DNA from: Bacillota bacterium
GTDB taxonomy: Bacteria > Bacillota > Clostridia > Tissierellales > Sedimentibacteraceae
Direction of reading: 5' to 3'
Assembly: GCA_029239575.1 (NCBI GenBank)
Contig: JARBUP010000138.1
Coordinates: 1-7,288, forward strand
DNA length: 7,288 nucleotides
The number at the start of each line of letters is the position of its first letter. Position 1 is the stretch's first letter. A program made the translations under genes and the position numbers. Positions 1 through 5,456 of this stretch are shown one piece after another. The notes beneath the pieces are model-generated. The model ran no database searches. It was not told the DNA's origin and saw only the letters and a program-made list of their open reading frames with translations.

Positions 1-162
1 GAATGTCAAATAGAAGGTAAAGGATTCTCCATAGTTGAGGTTTTATCCACATGTCCAACTAACTGGGGTTTATCACCTGTTAATGCCTTGAAATGGCTTG
101 AAGAAAACATGATACCATATTATCCTTTGGGCAATTTTAGGGATTTTGAGGAGGTAAAATAA
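1..162 (+). CDS. 2-oxoacid:ferredoxin oxidoreductase, thiamine-diphosphate-binding (beta) subunit, C-terminal fragment
   Basis: This is the last 53 codons of a gene that begins before the window; frame 1 is open to a TAA at 160-162. The peptide contains EVLSTCPTNWGLSPVNALKW and then IPYYPLG, the typical C-terminal end of the thiamine-diphosphate-binding subunit of KorB/VorA-type 2-oxoacid:ferredoxin oxidoreductases. These cytoplasmic enzymes oxidatively decarboxylate 2-oxoacids to acyl-CoA with ferredoxin as electron acceptor. The next gene encodes the matching gamma subunit and starts immediately after this stop codon, so the two are in one operon. The substrate (2-oxoglutarate, branched-chain 2-oxoacids or another) cannot be decided from this fragment. 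In an amino-acid fermenter an oxidative Stickland-branch role is a reasonable inference. Confidence 0.85.
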   Translation, partial: ECQIEGKGFSIVEVLSTCPTNWGLSPVNALKWLEENMIPYYPLGNFRDFEEVK

Positions 163-735
163 ATGGAAGAAAAAGTAATAGTAGCAGGATTTGGCGGCCA
201 AGGCGTTATGGCAATTGGTAAGCTTTTAGCATATGCAGGAATGCTCGAAGATAAGCAGGTTTCTTGGCTTCCTTCTTACGGTCCTGAAATGAGAGGTGGA
301 ACAGCTAATTGTGATGTAATAGTATCGGATGAAATGATCGGTTCTCCTGTAATATCTAAAGATGCGACAGCAGCAATAATAATGAATCTACCTTCATTGA
401 AAAAATTTGAAGAAGAAATTATATCAGGTGGGAAAATTTTAATAAACAGTTCACTTATTAATGAAAAAACATCAAGGGATGATGTGGAAGCTTATTATAT
501 TCCAGCAAATGATTTAGCTTTACAATTAGGCAACAGTAAAACTATTAATATGATAATGCTTGGTGCTTATTTAGAACTTACAAAGGTTGCTGATGTAGAA
601 TCTGTTCTTCAAGCATTTTTAAAAGTCTTTGGGGAACAAAAATCAAACGCTATACCGTTAAATAGAGAAGCATTATTAAAAGGTGCTGAAGCTGTAAAGA
701 AAGTAAATAAAGTTCAATTAGTAAATGCCTCTTAA
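163..735 (+). CDS. 2-oxoacid:ferredoxin oxidoreductase, gamma subunit
   Basis: A 190-residue protein of the pyruvate/ketoisovalerate oxidoreductase gamma family, a cytoplasmic subunit that works with the alpha and thiamine-diphosphate subunits in CoA-dependent oxidation of 2-oxoacids. The N-terminus has the Rossmann-like glycine-rich GFGGQG (residues 9-14), followed by the family hallmark SYGPEMRGG (38-46) and Cys50. About 190 residues is normal for a stand-alone gamma subunit. The ATG at 163 directly follows the upstream TAA and has a strong AGGAGG at 149-154, 8 nt away, inside the end of the upstream gene; translational coupling is likely. It is the last gene of its operon, because a terminator hairpin incorporates its final codons. 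KorC- or VorC-like are the likely names; the substrate is not resolved, so no symbol is given. Confidence 0.9.
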   Translation: MEEKVIVAGFGGQGVMAIGKLLAYAGMLEDKQVSWLPSYGPEMRGGTANCDVIVSDEMIGSPVISKDATAAIIMNLPSLKKFEEEIISGGKILINSSLINEKTSRDDVEAYYIPANDLALQLGNSKTINMIMLGAYLELTKVADVESVLQAFLKVFGEQKSNAIPLNREALLKGAEAVKKVNKVQLVNAS

Positions 736-747
736 TGAGGCATTTTT
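723..747 (+). terminator. Intrinsic terminator formed around the gamma-subunit stop codon
   Basis: AAATGCCTC (723-731) pairs perfectly with GAGGCATTT (737-745). The loop is TTAAT (732-736), and a run of five T (743-747) overlaps the 3' arm. The TAA stop codon (733-735) lies in the loop, so the last codons double as the 5' arm. This should end the 2-oxoacid oxidoreductase transcript. Confidence 0.75.
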
Positions 748-789
748 GCATTATAGGAAGGTTCTACCTTTTATAATAGATGCTTTTTT
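748..789 (+). terminator. Second, adjacent hairpin with T tract (tandem terminator)
   Basis: Directly after the first terminator, ATTATAGGAAGGT (750-762) folds on ACCTTTTATAAT (766-777) across a TCT loop, with one bulged A and two G-T pairs. The ends GCA and TGC can add an outer clamp. A run of six T (784-789) follows. The stem is AU-rich and weaker than the first. It probably acts as a back-up terminator or 3'-end stabiliser. Confidence 0.5.
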
Positions 790-881
790 ATGCTTTATGT
801 ACGTAAAAATAACTGTTTTTAAAATTTTTGTTTTATGATATTATATAAATAATATATAAAATATAAGTGGTTAGGGAAAAA

Positions 882-1970
882 ATGAAACAAAAAATTATAG
901 ATATATTAAATGAAAATAAAATAGATGTTTTTGGTTTTACAAATATTATGGATTATAATTATTTACAACAAATGTTTTTGAACAGAGTTAATCTTGGATA
1001 TGACAATGAATTCGAAGAATACAATTTAGAAAAAAGATTTAAAGTAAATAATATATTTCCAAAATGCAAATCAATTATTGCAATAGGTATGCCTTATGCA
1101 GAAGGATATAAAAAACAAAATTGTAGGGACAAAGGAATTTTAAGTGTAATTTCTTTTGGAGAAGACTATCATAAAATATTAAATAAAAAATTAAAAATTG
1201 TTGCAGAGCAAATTAATGAGAATTTTAAACATGAATATTTGATATGTGTTGACACATCTCCTTTAATAGATAAAGAAATATGTAAAATAGCTGGACTAGG
1301 TTATTACGGCAAAAATAGTTTGTTAATAAATGAATATTATGGTTCTTTCATTAATTTAGGTTATATTCTAACAGACTTACAAATTGAAACGGAAAATATC
1401 ATTATAGAAAACAATCAAAGCTGCCAAGATTGCAATATTTGTATAAATAGTTGTCCTAATAATGCCATATTAATTGAAGGTGGATTAAACACAAAAAAAT
1501 GTATTTCATATTTAACACAAACTAAATCATATATTCCATTAAATTATAGGAATAATATGAAAAATCAAATTTACGGTTGTGATATTTGCCAAGTTGTATG
1601 TCCTAAAAACAAAGAAATATTATCTAAAGAACCAAAACATAATTATGATAATCTTATTGTTGATTTAAATGAAATGATTTTTATTTCTAAAGATGAGTTT
1701 GCTAATAAATTTGGATTAACAGCTGGAAGTTGGAGGGGTAAAAATATTTGGAAAAGAAATGCAATAATTTCTATTGGAAATTTAAAATTAAATAATATGT
1801 TTGATAAAATAAAAAATGAATTAAATAACCCATCTGAAATGATAAAAATTTATGCAGCATGGTCCTTATTACAGCTTGATGAAAAAAAGGCTTCTGATAT
1901 TTTGAATAACAGCATAAAATATGAAAAAGATATTATTGCAGAAGAATATAAAAAATTATTGGAGGTTTAA
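882..1970 (+). CDS. queG: Epoxyqueuosine reductase QueG
   Basis: Cobalamin- and iron-sulfur-dependent enzyme that reduces epoxyqueuosine to queuosine at the wobble position of GUN-anticodon tRNAs, the last step of queuosine synthesis, in the cytoplasm. The 362-residue protein has the N-terminal QueG domain. Asp124 in CVDTSPL sits where the family's catalytic Asp lies, and AGLGYYGKNSLLI follows. Two [4Fe-4S] ligand sets are visible: C181-x2-C184-x2-C187-x3-C191-P, then Cys207, and GC233-x2-C236-x3-C240-P. The C-terminus is helical and HEAT-like. I chose the ATG at 882, which has AGGG at 873-876. A GTG at 867 would add five residues but has no Shine-Dalgarno sequence. The upstream 790-866 is very AT-rich, and only a weak promoter guess is possible there (TTAAAA at 819, 17 nt, TATATA at 842). 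It is first in the operon; the next gene starts 1 nt after its stop. Confidence 0.93.
   Translation: MKQKIIDILNENKIDVFGFTNIMDYNYLQQMFLNRVNLGYDNEFEEYNLEKRFKVNNIFPKCKSIIAIGMPYAEGYKKQNCRDKGILSVISFGEDYHKILNKKLKIVAEQINENFKHEYLICVDTSPLIDKEICKIAGLGYYGKNSLLINEYYGSFINLGYILTDLQIETENIIIENNQSCQDCNICINSCPNNAILIEGGLNTKKCISYLTQTKSYIPLNYRNNMKNQIYGCDICQVVCPKNKEILSKEPKHNYDNLIVDLNEMIFISKDEFANKFGLTAGSWRGKNIWKRNAIISIGNLKLNNMFDKIKNELNNPSEMIKIYAAWSLLQLDEKKASDILNNSIKYEKDIIAEEYKKLLEV
1961..1965 (+). promoter_or_regulatory. Ribosome binding site fixing the DUF503 gene start
   Basis: GGAGG lies in the last codons of queG, 6 nt before the ATG at 1972. It supports that start over an in-frame ATG at 1921 inside queG, which would add 17 residues of queG-overlapping sequence and has no such site. 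Confidence 0.75.
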
Positions 1971-1971
1971 C

Positions 1972-2253
1972 ATGATAGTTGGAACTTGCGAAATAGAAAT
2001 ATTAATACCTACAGCATATTCTTTAAAAGAAAAAAGACATGTTTTAAAAAGTATTATAGAAAGGTTAAAATCAAGATTTAACGCTTCTGTTGCAGAAGTT
2101 GATTTTAATGATATATGGAATAAAGCAATGATTGGTGTAGCAGTTGTAGGAAATAAAAAAGCAATTTGTGAAGCATATATAAATAGTATAATTGATTTTA
2201 TAGATAAGGATGGAAGGGTTGAAATTATAAATTACAGTATGGAGGTACTATGA
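1972..2253 (+). CDS. DUF503 (YlxP-like) small protein
   Basis: A 93-residue protein of the DUF503 family. It begins MIVGTCEIEILIP and carries the family's characteristic SLKEKR (residues 17-22) and a conserved-looking SVAEVD segment near residue 37, in a short alpha/beta fold. Length matches the family (about 90-95 residues). B. subtilis YlxP belongs to this family and sits beside translation and ribosome-maturation genes; the biochemical role is not established, so none is assigned. There is no signal peptide or membrane segment, so it should be cytoplasmic. It starts 1 nt after queG and its TGA overlaps the nth ATG (ATGA at 2250-2253), so its translation is probably coupled to both. Context among RNA- and DNA-maintenance genes is compatible with an accessory role in RNA metabolism, which is inference only. 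Confidence 0.85.
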   Translation: MIVGTCEIEILIPTAYSLKEKRHVLKSIIERLKSRFNASVAEVDFNDIWNKAMIGVAVVGNKKAICEAYINSIIDFIDKDGRVEIINYSMEVL

Positions 2254-2888
2254 CAAAAAAGGCAGATAAAGTATATGAATTATTAAAAGCTGAATATCCC
2301 CATGCTAAATGTGGCCTTGATTATAAAACACCATTTCAACTTTTAGTATCTACAATTTTAAGTGCTCAAGCTACGGATAAAAGTGTAAATAAAGTAACAG
2401 AAAGTTTATACAAACAATATCCTGATTTAAATAGTTTTTTATCTTTGACAATTGAAGAGATAGAGGATAAAATAAGAAAGATTGGGTTATATAAAAATAA
2501 ATCAAAAAGTATTTATAAAATGGTCAGAGAATTAAAGGAAAATTTTAATTCAGAAGTGCCTAATACTATGGAAGAACTTTTGAGTCTTTCGGGTGTTGGA
2601 AGAAAAACAGCAAGTGTTGTTTTAATTGAAGCATTTAATATTCCAGCTTTTCCTGTAGATACCCATGTGTTTAGGGTAACAAAACGTATAGGGTTAGCAA
2701 AAGCTAATACACCGGATAAAGTTTCAGATGAAATGATGGGACAATTGAGCAAAAATAAATATCATTTAATTCATCATTTATTTATAACACATGGAAGAGA
2801 AACTTGCATAGCAAAAAATCCAAGATGCGAAATTTGTTGCTTAAAAGAAATATGTAATTATAATAAAGAAAATAATAAAAAAGTTTAA
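2250..2888 (+). CDS. nth: Endonuclease III (base-excision DNA glycosylase/AP lyase)
   Basis: Removes oxidised pyrimidines from DNA and cleaves the resulting abasic site. The 212-residue length is typical. The helix-hairpin-helix reads LSGVGRKTASVV, with Lys119 as the catalytic lysine. Asp137 in VDTHVFRV is the catalytic aspartate. The C-terminal [4Fe-4S] motif is complete: C186-x6-C193-x2-C196-x5-C202, with an extra Cys197. The segment LLVSTILSAQATDKSVN near residues 31-47 is also typical of Nth. The ATG overlaps the upstream TGA by 4 nt and has GGAGG at 2241-2245. All catalytic residues are present, so it should be active. Confidence 0.96.
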   Translation: MTKKADKVYELLKAEYPHAKCGLDYKTPFQLLVSTILSAQATDKSVNKVTESLYKQYPDLNSFLSLTIEEIEDKIRKIGLYKNKSKSIYKMVRELKENFNSEVPNTMEELLSLSGVGRKTASVVLIEAFNIPAFPVDTHVFRVTKRIGLAKANTPDKVSDEMMGQLSKNKYHLIHHLFITHGRETCIAKNPRCEICCLKEICNYNKENNKKV

Positions 2889-2906
2889 CAAAACAAAGGA
2901 GAAGTT

Positions 2907-3377
2907 ATGTCTTTAAATATAGTATTATTTGAACCTGAAATTCCACAAAATACTGGAAATATAGCAAGAACATGTGCTGCTACAGGGGCTAACTTACATT
3001 TAATAAAACCTTTAGGTTTTTCTGTAGAAGATAAATATTTAAAAAGAGCAGGATTAGATTATTGGAATTTAGTTAATATTAATTATTATGAAAATTTTGA
3101 ACATTTCTTACAAGAAATTGGTGATGCTGAAGTTTTTATAGCTACTACAAAAGAAAGTCGCATTTATACTGAAGTTAATTATTCTAATGATTGCTACATA
3201 ATGTTTGGAAAAGAAACGAAAGGTCTTCCAGATTACGTTCATGAAAAATATAAAAACACGAGAATTAAAATTCCAATGGTTAATAACCCTCATGCAAGAA
3301 GTTTAAACCTTGCAAATTCAGTAAATATAGTAATGTATGAAGCGTTAAGGCAACTTAATTTTCCTAACTTGCAATAA
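2907..3377 (+). CDS. trmL: tRNA (cytidine/uridine-34-2'-O)-methyltransferase TrmL
   Basis: A minimal SPOUT (trefoil-knot) methyltransferase that uses S-adenosylmethionine to methylate the 2'-hydroxyl of the wobble nucleotide of tRNA-Leu isoacceptors. At 156 residues it is the usual size for TrmL. Visible family motifs are EPEIPQNTGNIAR (residues 9-21), FGKETKGLP (100-108), IPM (122-124) and the knot helix RSLNLANSVNIVMYEALRQ starting at Arg131. The start has AAGGAG at 2896-2901 and lies 18 nt after nth. It is last in the queG-DUF503-nth-trmL operon. No clear hairpin terminator follows, so some transcripts may run on towards the glycine riboswitch. Like QueG it acts on tRNA position 34. Confidence 0.94.
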   Translation: MSLNIVLFEPEIPQNTGNIARTCAATGANLHLIKPLGFSVEDKYLKRAGLDYWNLVNINYYENFEHFLQEIGDAEVFIATTKESRIYTEVNYSNDCYIMFGKETKGLPDYVHEKYKNTRIKIPMVNNPHARSLNLANSVNIVMYEALRQLNFPNLQ

Positions 3378-3410
3378 ATAAGATTGATAAAAAATTATTA
3401 TAAAAAACTC

Positions 3411-3439
3411 TTGCTTTATTATAAAAAGTTATATATAAT
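3411..3439 (+). promoter_or_regulatory. Probable sigma-A promoter of the grd operon
   Basis: A perfect TATAAT -10 box (3434-3439) lies 17 nt downstream of TTGCTT (3411-3416), a weak -35 that keeps the TTG. Upstream sequence is A/T-rich. Initiation would fall near 3446-3448, just before the riboswitch. A 12-bp direct repeat (TTATTATAAAAA at 3395-3406 and 3416-3427) straddles the -35 box. Promoter calls in AT-rich DNA are error-prone, but the perfect -10, ideal spacing and position directly ahead of a leader RNA support this one. Confidence 0.6.
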
Positions 3440-3460
3440 GGTAATATAAGTTAATATATG

Positions 3461-3645
3461 GATGATGTTTACGGGAGAGACTGTTAGTTTTTTAACAGCG
3501 CCGAAGGAATAAGTTAACAATTGCCAAATTGTTAGTGATGATCTCAGGCAAAAGGACCGTTAGCGGACAAACCTCTGGAAAGCGTAATAGCACCGAAGGA
3601 GCAACTTCACAATGTGAAGGAATCTCTCAGGTCAATAACAGAGCA
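3461..3645 (+). promoter_or_regulatory. Tandem (two-aptamer) glycine riboswitch
   Basis: Two consecutive glycine aptamers are recognisable by their conserved cores. Aptamer 1 spans about 3471-3560. It has P1 ACGG (3471-3474) with CCGT (3557-3560), hairpin CTGTTA/TAACAG (3481-3498), core GCCGAAGGAATAAG, hairpin AACAATT/AATTGTT, and CTCAGGCAAAAGGACC. Aptamer 2 spans about 3573-3643. It has P1 CTCTG (3573-3577) with CAGAG (3639-3643), core GCACCGAAGGAGCAA, hairpin CTTCAC/GTGAAG (3605-3619) and CTCTCAGG. Leader GTTT (3467-3470) can pair with linker AAAC (3569-3572), in line with the leader-linker helix known for tandem glycine riboswitches. The RNA senses glycine. The gene it precedes, grdX, heads a glycine reductase operon, which matches a substrate-induced catabolic switch. 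Confidence 0.95.
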
Positions 3646-3674
3646 GAAGGCATTTGCTTTCTGTTCTTTTTTTT
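3641..3674 (+). terminator. Riboswitch expression platform: intrinsic terminator
   Basis: GAGCAGAAGGC (3641-3651) pairs with GCTTTCTGTTC (3656-3666), 11 pairs including two G-T, around an ATTT loop, followed by eight T (3667-3674). The first three bases of the 5' arm (3641-3643) are also the end of the CAGAG strand of aptamer-2 P1. Glycine-stabilised P1 would therefore take bases from the foot of the terminator. I infer a transcriptional ON switch: low glycine terminates, high glycine reads through. Confidence 0.85.
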
Positions 3675-3682
3675 CGCTTAAT

Positions 3683-3711
3683 TTAATATTTTTGCTTAAT
3701 TTAAGTATAAT
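3683..3711 (+). promoter_or_regulatory. Possible second promoter downstream of the riboswitch terminator
   Basis: A TATAAT (3706-3711) lies 17 nt after TTAATA (3683-3688). It would start transcription of grdX beyond the terminator, independently of glycine. The region is AT-rich and contains a 10-bp direct repeat (GCTTAATTTA at 3676-3685 and 3694-3703), so a chance match is quite possible. Confidence 0.25.
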
Positions 3712-3763
3712 AGTTATATGTTACAAAAACTTATTAAAAAAATCAAAAAGAAAAGGTTTCGAT

Positions 3764-4135
3764 ATGATTATAACTAATAATGATTGGGTATATGAGAAAT
3801 ATAAAAATTGTAGTAATCATAACATGTTTTTTATTGAAGGAAGTTATAAAGATGTACTCATAAAAACGAGGGATAAAATTCATGAAGGATACGAGCTTTT
3901 AACTCATCCATTGTCAAGCAGCTTAAAGCCAAATGAAACTCCTTTTAAATCGATAATAATTTCTGAAAATAAGGATAAACTCAATATGGATTCTCTTATA
4001 ATAATAGAAAATTCTATTATGTCATGGGAAAAATTCAATAATGAAAAATTAAAGTTAAATTTTACTAAACAAATTATTGAAGATTTTAAATTAATTGATT
4101 TAACTGTGCTTGAAAGCGCATTAAATAAAAAATAG
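3764..4135 (+). CDS. grdX: GrdX family protein
   Basis: A 123-residue protein matching GrdX, a small protein repeatedly encoded at the head of glycine/sarcosine/betaine reductase operons. Its biochemical function is not established. The recognisable family core is EGSYKDVLIKTRD (residues 25-37), IHEGYELLTHPLSSSLKPNE (39-58) and TPFKSIII (59-66). There is no signal peptide or membrane segment in this version. I chose the ATG at 3764, with AAAGG at 3752-3756 and 7 nt spacing. The frame stays open upstream, but that would run through the terminator and aptamer 2 and would add a false hydrophobic N-terminus. It is the first gene after the riboswitch and lies 26 nt before grdE. Confidence 0.88.
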   Translation: MIITNNDWVYEKYKNCSNHNMFFIEGSYKDVLIKTRDKIHEGYELLTHPLSSSLKPNETPFKSIIISENKDKLNMDSLIIIENSIMSWEKFNNEKLKLNFTKQIIEDFKLIDLTVLESALNKK

Positions 4136-4149
4136 TTCATTATTACAAT

Positions 4150-4154
4150 GGAGG
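4150..4154 (+). promoter_or_regulatory. Ribosome binding site for the TTG start of grdE
   Basis: GGAGG lies 7 nt before the TTG at 4162. No ATG is available near the family's expected N-terminus, so this site decides the unusual start. Confidence 0.8.
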
Positions 4155-4161
4155 TGTTGTT

Positions 4162-5442
4162 TTGAAGTTAGAATTAGGCTACATTTATATCAAAGATATT
4201 CAGTTTGCTGAAAAGTCAAAAGTAGAAAATGGAACGCTTTATGTGAACAAAGAAGAAATCAAAGCTTTAGTAATGGAAGATCAAAATTTCAAATCAGTTG
4301 AGGTTGAATTAGCTAAACCAGGTGATAGCACTCGTATTATGCCAGTAAAAGATGTTATCGAACCAAGGGTAAAAGTTGAAGGACCTGGTGGAATATTCCC
4401 AGGTATGGTAAGCAAGGTTCAAACTGTTGGATCTGGAAAAACACACGTTTTAAAAGGTGCTGCAGTTATAACAACTGGTAAAATTGTTGGTTTCCAAGAA
4501 GGTATAATAGATATGACTGGAACTGGTGCAGAATATACACCATTTTCTAAATTAAATAATTTAGTTTTAGTTTGTCAACCTGTAGAAGGTTTAAAACAAC
4601 ATGAGCATGAAAAAGCTCTTCGTTTTGCAGGATACAAAATTGCAATACATCTTGGAGAACTTGCAAGAACTTTAGTTCCAGATGAAAGCGAAGTGTTTGA
4701 AACTCCTACAGTTAAAGAAGGATTTAAATTATATCCTGAATTACCAAGAGTTGCTTATGTATTAATGCTTCAAAGTCAAGGATTAATGCATGATACTTAT
4801 GTATATGGTGTAGATGCAAAACAAAGTTTAACTACTATGCTTTATCCAACAGAAATCATGGATGGAGCTATAGTAAGTGGTAACTGTGTTTCAGCATGTG
4901 ATAAAAATACTACTTATCACCACATTAATAATCCAGTTATTCATGATTTGTTTAGCGAACATGGAAAAACTCTTAACTTTGTAGGCGTTATAATTACAAA
5001 TGAAAATGTATATCTTGCTGACAAAGAACGTTCATCTGACTGGAGCGCTAAATTAGCTGAGTTCCTTGGACTTGATGGAGTAATTATATCACAAGAAGGA
5101 TTTGGAAATCCTGATACAGATTTAATTATGAACTGTAAAAAAATAGAAGCAAAAGGTATAAAAACAGTTATAATAACTGATGAATATGCTGGTAGAGATG
5201 GTTCATCACAATCTCTTGCAGATGCTGACGTAAGTGCTAATGCGGTAGTTACAGGCGGTAATGCAAATGAAGTTATTAACCTTCCAGCTCTTGAAAAAGT
5301 TATAGGTTATACAAGTGTTGCTGATATTATAGCAGGTGGATTCTCTGGTAGCCTTCATGAAGATGGAAGCATAACTGCAGAATTACAAGTTATAACAGGT
5401 GCTACAAACGAAATGGGCTTCAATAAATTAAGCGCGAGATAG
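4162..5442 (+). CDS. grdE: Glycine reductase protein B, proprotein GrdE (pyruvoyl-forming alpha/beta subunits)
   Basis: A 426-residue precursor that in this family cleaves itself into two subunits. The new N-terminal cysteine of the C-terminal chain becomes a pyruvoyl group, thought to bind glycine as a Schiff base in protein B. The cleavage-site motif SGNCVSACDK is present with the key residue at Cys242, the position I recall for characterised clostridial GrdE. The opening MKLELGYIYIKDIQF and the GPGGIFPG segment are typical of GrdE. Translation starts at a TTG with GGAGG 7 nt upstream. It lies 26 nt after grdX and 14 nt before grdB, and is expected to be co-transcribed with both under glycine control. 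The sarcosine (GrdG) and betaine (GrdI) paralogues are related. The glycine riboswitch and overall likeness favour GrdE. Confidence 0.95.
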   Translation: MKLELGYIYIKDIQFAEKSKVENGTLYVNKEEIKALVMEDQNFKSVEVELAKPGDSTRIMPVKDVIEPRVKVEGPGGIFPGMVSKVQTVGSGKTHVLKGAAVITTGKIVGFQEGIIDMTGTGAEYTPFSKLNNLVLVCQPVEGLKQHEHEKALRFAGYKIAIHLGELARTLVPDESEVFETPTVKEGFKLYPELPRVAYVLMLQSQGLMHDTYVYGVDAKQSLTTMLYPTEIMDGAIVSGNCVSACDKNTTYHHINNPVIHDLFSEHGKTLNFVGVIITNENVYLADKERSSDWSAKLAEFLGLDGVIISQEGFGNPDTDLIMNCKKIEAKGIKTVIITDEYAGRDGSSQSLADADVSANAVVTGGNANEVINLPALEKVIGYTSVADIIAGGFSGSLHEDGSITAELQVITGATNEMGFNKLSAR

Positions 5443-5444
5443 AA

Positions 5445-5450
5445 GGGAGG
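5445..5450 (+). promoter_or_regulatory. Ribosome binding site choosing between two adjacent grdB ATGs
   Basis: GGGAGG ends 3 nt before the ATG at 5454 and 6 nt before the ATG at 5457. The second spacing is the normal one and gives the family-like N-terminus MIKVVQYINQFFA. The earlier ATG would only add one Met. Confidence 0.65.
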
Positions 5451-5456
5451 ATAATG

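Noticed and set aside
867..881. GTG start for queG
   Set aside because: No Shine-Dalgarno sequence precedes it, whereas the ATG at 882 has AGGG at 873-876. The evidence is modest, but the choice changes only five residues.
1921..1971. Upstream start for the DUF503 gene inside queG
   Set aside because: The ATG at 1972 has GGAGG at a 6-nt spacing and gives the family N-terminus; the extension overlaps queG coding sequence.
3614..3763. N-terminal extension of grdX with a hydrophobic segment
   Set aside because: It runs through aptamer 2 and the terminator of the glycine riboswitch and has no start signal; the hydrophobicity comes from the T-rich terminator tract. The GrdX family begins at the ATG at 3764.
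2513..4140. Minus-strand ORFs opposite nth (2513-2752), trmL (3108-3293) and grdX (3904-4140)
   Set aside because: Each mirrors a well-supported + strand gene, and none has a recognisable product or ribosome binding site.
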